Assembly (NCBI GenBank): GCA_018433765.1
Contig: JAHDQO010000001.1
Span: 186,001 to 250,000 of the forward strand
Reading direction: 5' to 3'
Length of the DNA: 64,000 nt
Origin: Tissierellales bacterium
GTDB taxonomy: Bacteria; Bacillota; Clostridia; Tissierellales; Sedimentibacteraceae
This document shows, one piece after another, positions 26,239-35,088 of the stretch (position 1 is the first letter of the stretch; each line of letters begins with the position of its first letter). The notes beneath the pieces were generated by a model. That model searched no databases and was not told the DNA's origin. It was given only the letters and a program-made list of their open reading frames with translations. The translations under genes and the position numbers were made by a program.

Positions 26239-26418
26239 ATGAATATGAATCTAAGCTATATACAAAGATTTATAACTGCTGTTATTTTTATGATACCTAT
26301 AGTAATTTTAAGTTATTTTGTAATTAAAATAGCAGTTCGAGATGCTATTTATAGTACTATTAAAAGACTTAAAGACGAGAATATTTTAAATAATAAGGAT
26401 TTAGATGAATTAGATTAA
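26239..26418 (+). CDS. Small single-pass membrane protein
   Basis: 59 residues from ATG 26239, chosen because AGAGG lies 7 bases upstream; an upstream TTG frame start at 26164 has no ribosome site. A membrane segment, FITAVIFMIPIVILSYFVIKIAV, spans about residues 11-33 and is followed by a charged cytoplasmic tail ending in NNKDLDELD. Function unknown. It lies downstream of sigma promoter copy 2, so it may belong to that regulon. Confidence 0.5.
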   Translation: MNMNLSYIQRFITAVIFMIPIVILSYFVIKIAVRDAIYSTIKRLKDENILNNKDLDELD

Positions 26419-26449
26419 GTTGAAGTTGTATAGTAATACTTGTAATGTG

Positions 26450-26904
26450 ATGAGTATAACATTAGTAAAAGTTATATTAGATTTATTTGATATAGTATAT
26501 TTGATTGTAAGCTGTATTTTGGATTTATTTATATTGAAATTATTTCATGAATAATATTAATAGTAATTAGAAAAAAACAATTCTATGTAGAAAAGAACTC
26601 TCTAATTAAAACTTGCCAAGAGCTAAGTTTAGAAAATGACGAATTGATAAGCGATACTGAAAAACTAAATAATGAAATTCAACTTATTAAAGAAGAGCTT
26701 AGCCTTATAAATAATATATCAATATGTTACATTGAAACTGATAAAAGAAAAGTAATTGTAAAAAATAAGACCTCTCTATTAGCTTTACCCATAGAAACTT
26801 TGAAAGAAAGACGAAAAATTGAGCCTTACACAGTAGTTAAAGTAATCGATGAAGTAGGTTGCTTAGATAAAACATGGTATTATGTAAATACTTCTTTAGA
26901 ATGA
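26450..26904 (+). pseudogene. Possible frameshifted membrane-anchored coiled-coil protein
   Basis: ATG 26450 opens a hydrophobic 34-residue peptide (DIVYLIVSCILDLFILKLF) ending at TAA 26552-26554. The +2 frame is open from 26551 to 26904 with no good start codon. It reads RKKQFYVEKNSLIKTCQEL, a Glu/Leu-rich coiled coil (LNNEIQLIKEELSLI), and a small C-terminal domain ending TWYYVNTSLE. Joined, they give a plausible membrane anchor plus coiled coil of ~150 residues. Alternatively the second part starts at TTG 26644 as an 86-residue protein. No family recognised. Confidence 0.35.
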
Positions 26905-26910
26905 GTAATG

Positions 26911-26987
26911 AGGGGCAGGCTTGACAAGTTGACAAAGCCTGGTCCCTTTATAATATGAGGGTTAAGTCCATTAGGAAACTAACCCTC
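26911..26987 (+). terminator. Two consecutive hairpins (terminator region)
   Basis: GGGCAGGCTT...AAGCCTGGTCCC (about 26912-26945) is followed by GAGGGTTA (26957-26964) paired with TAACCCTC (26980-26987). A third hairpin, AAAACTATTATTAT...ATAATGATGGTTTTTTT, lies at about 27019-27053. Together they isolate the preceding small genes from the antioxidant operon. Confidence 0.6.
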
Positions 26988-27245
26988 TATGTGTTAAAAA
27001 GAGAGTTAGAAATAAACAAAAAACTATTATTATATTTATAATGATGGTTTTTTTATTAATAATTATATAAATTTTGATATAAATGTTTTAATTATAGTAA
27101 AAAGGGTATTAAATATTTAAATATATAAAATCAAATTGATATGAAGTCAAGCACGTAATAATAGACAGCAATTAGGTAACAATAAAATAAAGATTTTTAA
27201 ATAAACTAAGTTTCAAGTTTGACTTCAACTAAGGAGGTGTAAAAA

Positions 27246-27716
27246 ATAAGTATTGAGATAGGAAAAAAAGCTCCTGATTTTAAGCTACCTTCTTCCACCG
27301 GAAATGAAATTGCTTTAAGTGATTATATTGGTAAAAATGTTGTTCTTTATTTTTATCCTAAAGACAATACATCTGGTTGAACAATTGAAGCTGAGGGGTT
27401 TCGTGATTATTTAGATGACTTTTCAGCACTTAATACAGTTGTATTAGGAGTAAGTAAGGATAGTATAAAGTCACATATAAAATTTTCAGATAAGTTAAAT
27501 TTACCTTTTGCACTTCTTTCAGACGAAGATAAAGAAGTTAATAAATTATATGAAGTATGGAAATTAAAAAAAATGATGGGTAAAGAATATTACGGTACAG
27601 TAAGGTCTACATTTATTATTGATAAAAATGGAGTTTTAGTAAAAGAATACAGAAAAGTAAAAGTGAAAGAACATGCTAAAGAGGTTCTTGAATTTGTTAA
27701 AACATTAAATAATTAA
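27246..27716 (+). CDS. Selenocysteine-containing peroxiredoxin (PrxU/BCP type), in-frame TGA, AUA start
   Basis: 156 residues if TGA 27378-27380 is read as selenocysteine (residue 45) in DNTSGUTIEA, which aligns with the peroxidatic Cys of BCP-type peroxiredoxins (PGCTxEA). The frame is intact on both sides: GKKAPDFKLPSS before, and DDFSALNTVVLGVSKD plus YGTVRSTFIIDKNG after. There is no other Cys. An in-frame TAA at 27240 excludes a longer N terminus. The only codon well placed after AAGGAGGTG is ATA 27246, giving MSIEIGKKAPDF. A GGGGTT run 15 bases after the TGA could lie in a bacterial SECIS loop, which I could not fold. It reduces peroxides and is co-transcribed with superoxide reductase. 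Confidence 0.85.
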
Positions 27717-27734
27717 ATAGAAAGGAATAAGAAA

Positions 27735-28118
27735 ATGGCTAAATTATTAGGAATTTATAAATGTCAGATTTGTGGAAATATAGTAGAGGTTTTTGTTGAA
27801 GGTGCTGCACCACTCTTCTGTTGTGGACAAAAGATGACTTATATGGAAGAAAAAACAGCTGATCATTCAGTAGAAAAACATGTACCATTTATAGAAAAAA
27901 CTCAAAATGGTTATAAAGTAAAAGTAGGAGAAACTACAGATCATCCTATGATAGAAAAGCATTTTATTCAATGGATTGAACTGATAGTAGATGATGATTT
28001 GATTCTAAGAAAATACTTAAAACCTGGTGACAAACCAGAAGCAGAATTTTGTGTTGCAGAATCAAATAATGTTACAGCAAGAGAATACTGTAATGTTCAT
28101 GGACATTGGAAAAGTTAA
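27735..28118 (+). CDS. dfx: Desulfoferrodoxin (superoxide reductase)
   Basis: 127 residues, the normal length of a two-iron desulfoferrodoxin. The N-terminal desulforedoxin centre is YKCQICGN plus FCCGQ (residues about 9-31). The catalytic square-pyramidal iron site is formed by EKHVPFIE (His ~49), [15 protein letters not shown] (His ~69 and 75), and CNVHGHW near the end (Cys ~119, His ~122). It reduces superoxide to hydrogen peroxide without making oxygen. The adjacent peroxiredoxin would remove the peroxide, so the two genes form an oxygen-defence pair. GAAAGGAAT ribosome site. Confidence 0.95.
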   Translation: MAKLLGIYKCQICGNIVEVFVEGAAPLFCCGQKMTYMEEKTADHSVEKHVPFIEKTQNGYKVKVGETTDHPMIEKHFIQWIELIVDDDLILRKYLKPGDKPEAEFCVAESNNVTAREYCNVHGHWKS

Positions 28119-28123
28119 ATACT

Positions 28124-28175
28124 AAAAAAGCTGGTTATCAATATAAGCCTTAGTTATATTGATGTACCAGCTTTT
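28124..28175 (+). terminator. Strong Rho-independent terminator after dfx
   Basis: AAAAGCTGGT and ATCAATATAA pair with TTATATTGAT and ACCAGCTTTT, making a long hairpin with a T tail. Confidence 0.9.
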
Positions 28176-28180
28176 ACTTT

Positions 28181-28331
28181 CAGGCTATTGACAAACCCGA
28201 ATTTCATCGTTGTTGCCTCAATCGAGAAAGCTCACGTATTTCTATATACGCTCCGCTTACTCGCTTTCGGCACGCCTCGAACTTCGAGTTTCTCAAAAGC
28301 CTGTCATCTTGTTGACTTTGTCGACAATTTG
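28181..28331. ncRNA. Structured GC-richer intergenic element (candidate RNA or repeat)
   Basis: This ~150-base block stands out as GC-rich in an AT-rich gap. CAGGCT (28181-28186) pairs with AGCCTG (28298-28303) to close it. Inside are CGTATTTCTATATACG and CTCGAACTTCGAG hairpins and a TTGTTGACTTTGTCGACAA palindrome at the right end. A separate terminator follows. I believe similar blocks recur in clostridial genomes, but I cannot verify that here. No gene is present. Confidence 0.5.
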
Positions 28332-28364
28332 AACCTGCTTTATTAAAGCAGGTTTTATTTTTTT
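28332..28364 (+). terminator. Rho-independent terminator after the structured element
   Basis: AACCTGCTT, TATT loop and AAAGCAGGTT, followed by TTATTTTTTT. The preceding gene already has its own terminator, so this one supports a transcript of the structured element. The remaining ~315 bases up to the next gene show nothing beyond AT-rich sequence. Confidence 0.85.
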
Positions 28365-28682
28365 ATATATATTGTGTGTAATGATGTATTGAATATTTTT
28401 CCATGACATATTCGATTGACTTACAGATATTATCTTGATATATTAATTAAAAATTCATTAAGTGAGACATAATCTTAAAGAAACATATAAGAAGTTGTTT
28501 AATATATAGCTTTAATATGTTGTAAAAAGGATGGGAACTGGGTAAATTGGTTAATTTATAGATAAGAAGATCTTTATAATTAATTAAAATAAATTGAAAT
28601 ATTATTTAACCTGCATGCTAAGCCTTATAAAGCTGAGAAAATTTTTTGAGAAGTGTTACTATAAAAAATTAAGGAGAAGCAA

Positions 28683-30425
28683 ATGAATACTGTTCTATTT
28701 AAGATTAAAGATAAGGTTAAGAACCATGTTCGAATTTTATCCCAAATAATGAATGCTGATATTGAAGTCGTTGATGAAAATTTAGAAATTATTGCTGCAT
28801 CATACGTTAGTAGTGATAAGGAAAATATAGGTCGATGTATTAAAGGAAATTCATATAAGAAGATTTTAAGAACAGGGACACATGTTATTATTCCTAATCC
28901 AGGTGAGCATTTCATATGCGCTGATTGCAAAAACCGTGAAGAATGTAAGGAAGTATACGAAATGGGTATGCCTATTAAGATTAAGAATCAGACTATAGGT
29001 GTTATTGGATTTTTATGCTATAGTGATGAACAACGAAGTAATATTGTAAGCAATTTCTCAGTTTATTTTGATTTTTTAAAACAAATATCTGAAATGATTG
29101 CTTCAGAAGTTCATGAAGAAGTCGAAAAATCACACCGCCTTCGAATAATAAATTTACTAAAAAGTATTATCAATAAAGTTGATGAAGGGGTTATAATATT
29201 AAATCATTTAAACAGAATTACCAGAATGAATTTGATTGCAGAAAAAATGTTAGGAAAAACATTTCATAAAGTAAACTTACAAATTGTAAATATAGTTCAA
29301 GTTGAATCAACAGTTGATAATAAAGAAGAATTTGAAATGATTTTAGATGGAAAAACATATCGTTTATTGGGAAAATACTATGATATGGAATTTGGTTCTA
29401 AAGAGTCATTTAAAGTATTTATATTTGTTGATATATATACTTACAAAAATAGACATTTAGTATACACAAACACAAAAGAAAATTTCGGATTAGAGAAAAT
29501 ACTTGGTGAAAGTGAAGAGATTTTACAGCTTAAAGATAAAGTTAAAAGGATTCCTTCAAGCTCTACAGTATTAATTACAGGTGAAAGTGGAACAGGTAAA
29601 GAAATATTTGCACGTGCAATACATGAAATGGGCTTAAGAAGAGAGCATCCATTCATTGCATTGAACTGTGCCGCAATTCCAGAAACATTGCTAGAAAGCG
29701 AACTTTTTGGATATGAGAAGGGTGCTTTTACTGGTGCAGATGTTAAAGGGAAAATAGGAAAAATTGAACTTGCTGATAAAGGAGTTTTATTTTTAGATGA
29801 AATTGGTGATATGCCATTATATCTTCAAGCTAAGCTTTTACGTATGCTAGAAGAACGCCGAGTGATGAAGATAGGATCTACAAATTCAAAAGCTGTTGAT
29901 ATTCAAGTTATTTCAGCAACAAATAAGGATCTTAATGAAATGATAGAAAATGGTATGTTTAGAGAAGACTTATTTTATAGATTAAATGTAATACCTATCG
30001 TTATACCACCACTAAGAAACCGTAAAGGTGATATTCGTATCTTGTCCATGGAATTTGTTGAAAAATATGTTGAGTTATTTGAAAAGAAATTATATAAGAT
30101 TGAGAATAAAGTTTGGGAATATTTTGAGAATTACAATTGGCCGGGAAATGTTAGAGAACTGCAAAATGTAATTGAATATCTTGTCAGTATGATGGGTGAT
30201 GAAGGTGTTATCAAAGCAAATCATCTCCCCTTCAAAATTATTAGTTATGATGGATATAGTGAAGAAGCAGAAGAAAGTTTGAATCTTGACGATGCTGAGA
30301 AAAGATTAATAAGAAAAGCATTAATACTTTCCAAAATAAAAAATAAAGGGAACCAATTTGCCGCTGATCAATTAGGTATAGGGATAGCAACTTTATATAG
30401 AAAAATAAAAAAATACGGACTATAA
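28683..30425 (+). CDS. Sigma-54-dependent activator (YgeV-like) of the purine cluster
   Basis: 580 residues. The N-terminal sensor (1-150) carries FICADCKNREECKEV (CX2CX5C), possibly metal- or redox-linked, a PAS-like linker lies near 160-210, and an AAA+ domain near 275-510 has Walker A GESGTGKE, GAFTGA (sigma-54 contact) near 347 and LFLDEIGDMP. The Fis-type HTH is at the C terminus (AADQLGIGIATLYRKIKKYGL). It is the gene directly before ygeX and lies next to three palindromic sites and a -24/-12 promoter. E. coli YgeV occupies the same cluster; orthology is likely but not proven. Presumed signal: a purine such as urate or xanthine. Confidence 0.85.
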   Translation: MNTVLFKIKDKVKNHVRILSQIMNADIEVVDENLEIIAASYVSSDKENIGRCIKGNSYKKILRTGTHVIIPNPGEHFICADCKNREECKEVYEMGMPIKIKNQTIGVIGFLCYSDEQRSNIVSNFSVYFDFLKQISEMIASEVHEEVEKSHRLRIINLLKSIINKVDEGVIILNHLNRITRMNLIAEKMLGKTFHKVNLQIVNIVQVESTVDNKEEFEMILDGKTYRLLGKYYDMEFGSKESFKVFIFVDIYTYKNRHLVYTNTKENFGLEKILGESEEILQLKDKVKRIPSSSTVLITGESGTGKEIFARAIHEMGLRREHPFIALNCAAIPETLLESELFGYEKGAFTGADVKGKIGKIELADKGVLFLDEIGDMPLYLQAKLLRMLEERRVMKIGSTNSKAVDIQVISATNKDLNEMIENGMFREDLFYRLNVIPIVIPPLRNRKGDIRILSMEFVEKYVELFEKKLYKIENKVWEYFENYNWPGNVRELQNVIEYLVSMMGDEGVIKANHLPFKIISYDGYSEEAEESLNLDDAEKRLIRKALILSKIKNKGNQFAADQLGIGIATLYRKIKKYGL

Positions 30426-30440
30426 TTATAAATTAGTAAA

Positions 30441-30490
30441 CGACTATCATAATGATATGCAGCTATCATTGTGATAGTCGTTTTTATTTT
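30441..30490 (+). promoter_or_regulatory. Enhancer sites 1 and 2, doubling as terminator of the activator gene
   Basis: GACTATCATAATGATA (30442-30457) and CTATCATTGTGATAGTC (30463-30479) are two TATCAT/ATGATA palindromes. The outer arms CGACTATCA and TGATAGTCG also form one hairpin followed by TTTTTATTTTT, so the segment probably terminates the activator transcript as well. Confidence 0.7.
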
Positions 30491-30531
30491 TACTATAATT
30501 CAATGTACTTTAGCAAAATATTTCATTGTAA

Positions 30532-30554
30532 CAGACTATCATTATGATAGTCTG
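30532..30554 (+). promoter_or_regulatory. Enhancer site 3, perfect palindrome
   Basis: CAGACTATCAT-T-ATGATAGTCTG is a perfect 23-base palindrome about 50 bases before the -24 element. It shares the CTATCATNNTGATAG core with sites 1 and 2. T7 follows at 30554 on, so it may have terminator activity too. Confidence 0.75.
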
Positions 30555-30602
30555 TTTTTTTGAAAAAACGGCTAAATACATGTAATATCAGTATTTTTAA
30601 AT

Positions 30603-30618
30603 TGGCATAGGTCTTGCA
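30603..30618 (+). promoter_or_regulatory. Sigma-54 (-24/-12) promoter of ygeX operon
   Basis: TGGCAT-N5-TTGCA (TGGCATAGGTCTTGCA), matching the TGGCAY-N5-TTGCW consensus, 37 bases before ygeX and downstream of the three palindromic sites. Confidence 0.88.
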
Positions 30619-30654
30619 CTAATATATGAGATATAAAAAGGTGGAGGTGAATAA

Positions 30655-31872
30655 ATGAAAATTATTAATGAAAAGTTTGAGTTAAATGTTCAATTAAGCA
30701 ATCCTAATATGAAAATTCAAAACAAATATTTCAATCAGACAAATGCAAACGCAGTCAGAAACTTCCATTCAAAATTCAGTAATTATAAGCCAACACCATT
30801 GGTAGCATTAGATGCATTAGCAGAAAAAATGAATGTCTCAAAAATACTAGTAAAAGATGAGTCAAAAAGATTTGGACTTAACGCATTTAAAGTTTTAGGC
30901 GGAGCATATGCAATTGCAAAATTAATATGTAAAGAATTAAAAATTGATATAAATGCTATTGATTTTGGATATTTAAAATCAGACGAAATAAAAGAAAAAT
31001 TAGGTAATGTAACATTTATTACTGCAACAGATGGAAATCATGGTAGAGGAATAGCATGGGCAGCAAAAGAACTGGGACAAAATGCAGTTATATATATGCC
31101 AAAAGGTTCTGCACTAAATAGAGTTAAGGCTATTGAAAAATTAGGAGCAAAGGTAACTGTAACAAATTTAAATTACGATGATTCTGTAAGGGTAGCTTTA
31201 GAAGAAAGTGAAAAAAATGGTTGGTTTATGGTACAAGATACGGCTTGGGAAGGATATGAAGAAATACCAAGATGGATTATGCAGGGTTATATGACAATGG
31301 CAACTGAAGCAGTTGAACAAATGGAAGATATGGAAATAAAAAAACCAACACATGTGATATTACAGGCTGGAGTTGGTGCAATGGCAGGAGCTGTACTCGG
31401 CTATCTATCAAATAAATATAAAAAAGTTCCTAAAACAATAATAGTTGAGCCTACAGAAGCTGCATGTATATATAAATCTGCAGTAGCTGGTGATGGTAAG
31501 ATGCATATAGTTGATGGCGATTTGACGACAATTATGGCAGGACTGGCTTGTGGTGAACCGAATCCATTAGGATGGTCAATACTCAATGAGCATGCTAGTG
31601 CTTTTATATCTTGCGGTGATTATATTTCTGCAAACGGAATGAGAATACTTGCAAATCCCATAAAGAATGATGAAAGAGTTATTTCAGGTGAATCAGGTGC
31701 TATAAGTATTGGCTTAATTAATCTTCTATCACTCAATGAATTAGCAGATGTTAGAGAGAAACTAGAAATCAATGAGGATTCCGTAATTTTATTATTCAGT
31801 ACTGAAGGTGATACTGACCCAGAGAACTATATGAAAGTAGTTTGGGAAGGTAAATATTCTAAAACAAATTAA
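30655..31872 (+). CDS. ygeX: Diaminopropionate ammonia-lyase
   Basis: 405 residues of the fold-type II PLP family. The PLP lysine lies in [13 protein letters not shown] near residue 79, the substrate loop [10 protein letters not shown] near 123-132, and the glycine-rich phosphate cradle [15 protein letters not shown] near 237-251. It converts 2,3-diaminopropionate to pyruvate and two ammonia. In urate-degrading gut anaerobes this enzyme is part of the late purine pathway (ygeX-ygeY-ygeW). Strong GGAGGTG ribosome site behind a sigma-54 promoter. First gene of the catabolic operon. Confidence 0.93.
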   Translation: MKIINEKFELNVQLSNPNMKIQNKYFNQTNANAVRNFHSKFSNYKPTPLVALDALAEKMNVSKILVKDESKRFGLNAFKVLGGAYAIAKLICKELKIDINAIDFGYLKSDEIKEKLGNVTFITATDGNHGRGIAWAAKELGQNAVIYMPKGSALNRVKAIEKLGAKVTVTNLNYDDSVRVALEESEKNGWFMVQDTAWEGYEEIPRWIMQGYMTMATEAVEQMEDMEIKKPTHVILQAGVGAMAGAVLGYLSNKYKKVPKTIIVEPTEAACIYKSAVAGDGKMHIVDGDLTTIMAGLACGEPNPLGWSILNEHASAFISCGDYISANGMRILANPIKNDERVISGESGAISIGLINLLSLNELADVREKLEINEDSVILLFSTEGDTDPENYMKVVWEGKYSKTN

Positions 31873-31889
31873 TCAATGGAGGGATAAAA

Positions 31890-33101
31890 TTGAACCTAGA
31901 TTTTGAAGAAGTTCTAAAAAAAGCAGAAGAGTACAAACATCAAATGTCACAATTTCTTCGTGATATGATTGCTATTCCTAGTGAAAGCTGCGATGAAAAA
32001 AGAGTTGTTTTAAGAATTAAAGAGGAAATGGAAAAAGTAGGTTTTGACAAGGTGGAAATCGATAACATGGGTAATATTTTAGGATATATTGGTCATGGAA
32101 AGCACATTATTGCTATGGATGCGCATATTGATACAGTAGGTGTAGGTGATATTAAATTATGGGATTATGATCCATATGAAGGTATGGAAGATAGTGAAAT
32201 AATACTTGGACGTGGTGCTAGTGACCAAGAAGGCGGTATGGCATCTATGGTCTACGCTGGCAAGATTATTAAAGATTTAAATTTAGAAGATGATTATACA
32301 CTAATTGTAACTGGAACTGTCCAAGAAGAAGATTGCGATGGTTTATGCTGGCAGTATATTATTAATGAAAGCAAAATCAAACCTGAATTTGTAGTTATTA
32401 CAGAGCCAACTTCTTTAAATATTTATAGAGGACATCGTGGAAGAATGGAAATAAAAGTAACAACAAATGGTGTTAGCTGTCACGGTTCAGCACCAGAAAG
32501 AGGAGAAAATGCTATTTATAAAATGGCTCCAATCATCAATGAATTAAAAGCACTTCATGAAAACTTACATTATGATGACTTTTTAGGAAAAGGTTCTCTG
32601 ACAGTCTCAGAAATATTTTTTAGTTCACCATCAAGATGTGCAGTTGCTGATGAATGCAGCATTTCAATAGATAGAAGATTAACAGATGGAGAAACATGGG
32701 AATATGCACTACAGCAGATAAGGAATCTACCATCAGTAAAAGCAGCAAATGCAAAAGTTGCAATGTATAACTACGATCGTCCATCGTATACTGGACTTGT
32801 ATATCCTACAGAAAGTTATTTTCCAACTTGGGTTTTAGAAGAAAAACATCCAGCTTGTCAAGCGATGGTTGAATCTTATAAAGGATTATTTGAAGAAAAA
32901 CCTCTTGTTGATAAATGGACTTTTTCTACAAATGGAGTTTCAATTATGGGACGTTGCGCTATTCCGTGTATAGGATTTGGCCCGGGTCATGAAGATCAAG
33001 CACATGCTCCAAATGAAAAAACATGGAAAGATGAATTAGTTAAAGCAGCTGCAATGTATGCAGTTTTACCAAAATTATATGTAAATAATTATGCAAAATA
33101 G
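31890..33101 (+). CDS. ygeY: YgeY-type M20 amidohydrolase
   Basis: 403 residues. M20 metallopeptidase/deacylase fold with metal ligands in [10 protein letters not shown] (near 71-80), [10 protein letters not shown] (near 109), the Glu pair in TVQEEDCDG (near 146), [14 protein letters not shown] (near 171), and [14 protein letters not shown] near the end. YgeY proteins are tied to selenium-linked purine degradation and probably hydrolyse an N-carbamoyl or formyl intermediate to feed YgeX. Exact substrate uncertain. Located 17 bases after ygeX. Confidence 0.92.
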   Translation: MNLDFEEVLKKAEEYKHQMSQFLRDMIAIPSESCDEKRVVLRIKEEMEKVGFDKVEIDNMGNILGYIGHGKHIIAMDAHIDTVGVGDIKLWDYDPYEGMEDSEIILGRGASDQEGGMASMVYAGKIIKDLNLEDDYTLIVTGTVQEEDCDGLCWQYIINESKIKPEFVVITEPTSLNIYRGHRGRMEIKVTTNGVSCHGSAPERGENAIYKMAPIINELKALHENLHYDDFLGKGSLTVSEIFFSSPSRCAVADECSISIDRRLTDGETWEYALQQIRNLPSVKAANAKVAMYNYDRPSYTGLVYPTESYFPTWVLEEKHPACQAMVESYKGLFEEKPLVDKWTFSTNGVSIMGRCAIPCIGFGPGHEDQAHAPNEKTWKDELVKAAAMYAVLPKLYVNNYAK

Positions 33102-33114
33102 GAGGAAATTAAAA

Positions 33115-34098
33115 ATGCAGAGTGTATTCAGAGGAAAACATTTAATTACATTACAAGAATGGACAAAGGAAGAAATTGATACAGTTATTGAAGTATCAAA
33201 GGATTTAAAGAAAAAATTTGCTATGGGTGTTGCTACACCTTATCTACCTTATAAAACAGCGTTTTTAATGTTCTTTGAGCAGAGCACGAGAACAAGAAAT
33301 TCAATGGAAGCAGGTATTGCACAATTAGGCGGACATGCTAATTTTCTAGATACGAGTACAATGCAAGTTTCTCATGGTGAAGTTGCTAAAGATACAGCTG
33401 TAATACTTTCTAGATTTGGACATGCAATTGCATGTAGAAATTGTTTCTGGGAAGTAGGAAATAAATATCTTAGAGATATGGCTAAATATTCAAGCGTACC
33501 GGTAATGAATTTGCAGTGTGATTTATATCATCCAATGCAGGGTTTAGCAGACCTTATGACTATTCAAGAAAAATTTGGAGATACTAAACGTTTAAAGGTT
33601 TCAATTATCTGGGCATATGCTACTAGTCATAAAAAACCAATTTCAGTTCCTTTAACACAAGCTTTATTGTTTCCAAGATACGGAATGGATGTAACTTTAG
33701 CTTATCCAGAAGGATATGATTTACCTGATTGGGCAGTAAAACAGGCAGAAGAAAATGCAGCTAAACATAATGGAACATTTACAATTACTCACAACATGGA
33801 AGAAGCTTATAAAGATGCGGATGTTGTTATTCCTAAGAACTGGGGAAGTTGGGTAAATAATCAAAGTGATGCTGTTGTAGATGATTTACTAGAAAGTTAT
33901 AAGTCATGGATATGTACTGAAGAAATGATGGAACAAACAAATTATAATTCAATTTATATGCATGCACTGCCAGCAGATAGGGGTAATGAGGTTGTAGATT
34001 CTGTAATAGATGGCTCACATTCTGTTGTTTATGATGAAGCAGAAAATAGAATTCATACTGCTAAAGCTGTTATGGCTTTAACAATGGGTGGTAAGTAA
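33115..34098 (+). CDS. ygeW: YgeW knotted carbamoyltransferase
   Basis: 327 residues from ATG 33115. GGAGG sits 10 bases before it; a frame start at 33091 overlapping ygeY was rejected. The carbamoyl-phosphate loop FEQSTRTRNSMEAG lies near residues 58-71, with HPMQGLADLMTIQEK near 141 and LPADRGNEV near 283. It belongs to the aspartate/ornithine carbamoyltransferase superfamily (knotted group). It probably runs in the phosphorolytic direction, making carbamoyl phosphate from a ureido compound for the carbamate kinase next door. Confidence 0.92.
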   Translation: MQSVFRGKHLITLQEWTKEEIDTVIEVSKDLKKKFAMGVATPYLPYKTAFLMFFEQSTRTRNSMEAGIAQLGGHANFLDTSTMQVSHGEVAKDTAVILSRFGHAIACRNCFWEVGNKYLRDMAKYSSVPVMNLQCDLYHPMQGLADLMTIQEKFGDTKRLKVSIIWAYATSHKKPISVPLTQALLFPRYGMDVTLAYPEGYDLPDWAVKQAEENAAKHNGTFTITHNMEEAYKDADVVIPKNWGSWVNNQSDAVVDDLLESYKSWICTEEMMEQTNYNSIYMHALPADRGNEVVDSVIDGSHSVVYDEAENRIHTAKAVMALTMGGK

Positions 34099-34099
34099 A

Positions 34100-35050
34100 A
34101 TGAATAAATTAGCAGTTATTGCCATTGGTGGTAATTCACTTATAAAAAGTAAAGACAAAGTTTCTATTAATGATCAATATGATGCTATCAAAGAAACAGC
34201 AGTGCATATCGCTGATATTATACAAGAAGGCTATGATGTAGTTGTTACTCACGGCAATGGTCCTCAAGTTGGATTTATTTTAAGACGATCAGAGATTGCA
34301 TATGAAATGGCTGGAATGCACGCAGTACCACTTGTTAACTGCGGAGCTGATACTCAAGGTGCTATTGGCTATCAAATTCAGCAGGCTTTAAGGAATGAAT
34401 TTAAAAAGAGAAACCTAAAAAAATCAGCTGTAACATTAGTAACTCAAGTTCAAGTGGATAAAAATGATACCGCTTTTGAAAATCCTGTAAAACCTATTGG
34501 AAATTTTTATAGTGAAAAAGAAGCAGAGGAAATTAAGTCTAAAAATCCAAATTGGACGCTGGTAAATGATGCAGGCAGAGGCTATAGAAGAGTGGTAGCT
34601 TCACCTACCCCTTTGAAAATTGTCGAATCTGATGCGATAGTTGGTATGATTGATAACAATTACTGTGTTGTAGCTGTAGGAGGCGGAGGAATACCTGTTA
34701 TAGAAAATGAAGAAGGATTACTCCAAGGTGTGGATGCTGTTATTGATAAAGACTATGCAACAAGTCTGCTAGCAAATCAACTAAATGCTGATTTGTTAAT
34801 AATTTCTACAGGTGTAGAGAAGGTATGTTTAAATTTTGGATGTGAAAATCAAATAGATCTTGATCAAATTGATTTACCTGCATTGAAAAAATATAGAGAA
34901 GAAAATCATTTCGCTCCAGGCAGTATGCTGCCAAAGATTAATGCGGTAATAGATTTTATTGAGAGAGGTGGAAAAAAAGCAATTATTACTAACCCCGAAA
35001 GCTTAAAGGATGCATTAAAAGGATTAACAGGAACACACATAGTAAAATAA
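34100..35050 (+). CDS. arcC: Carbamate kinase
   Basis: 316 residues from ATG 34100, one base after the ygeW stop. Amino-acid kinase fold with IAIGGNSLI at the N terminus, THGNGPQVGF near 51-60, NDAGRGYRRVVASP near 155-168, VVAVGGGGIPVI near 193-204 and FAPGSMLPKI near 269. It transfers the carbamoyl-phosphate phosphoryl group to ADP, the energy-yielding end of the ureido branch. A second carbamate kinase lies at 47712. Confidence 0.95.
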   Translation: MNKLAVIAIGGNSLIKSKDKVSINDQYDAIKETAVHIADIIQEGYDVVVTHGNGPQVGFILRRSEIAYEMAGMHAVPLVNCGADTQGAIGYQIQQALRNEFKKRNLKKSAVTLVTQVQVDKNDTAFENPVKPIGNFYSEKEAEEIKSKNPNWTLVNDAGRGYRRVVASPTPLKIVESDAIVGMIDNNYCVVAVGGGGIPVIENEEGLLQGVDAVIDKDYATSLLANQLNADLLIISTGVEKVCLNFGCENQIDLDQIDLPALKKYREENHFAPGSMLPKINAVIDFIERGGKKAIITNPESLKDALKGLTGTHIVK

Positions 35051-35088
35051 AAATTCATAATTGCTTTTAGAAAATGTGGAGGATTCTT

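Noticed and set aside
27246-27380. Peroxiredoxin treated as a pseudogene because of the stop
   Set aside because: Frame and conservation are intact on both sides, the TGA sits at the catalytic Cys position, and the neighbourhood is selenium-linked.
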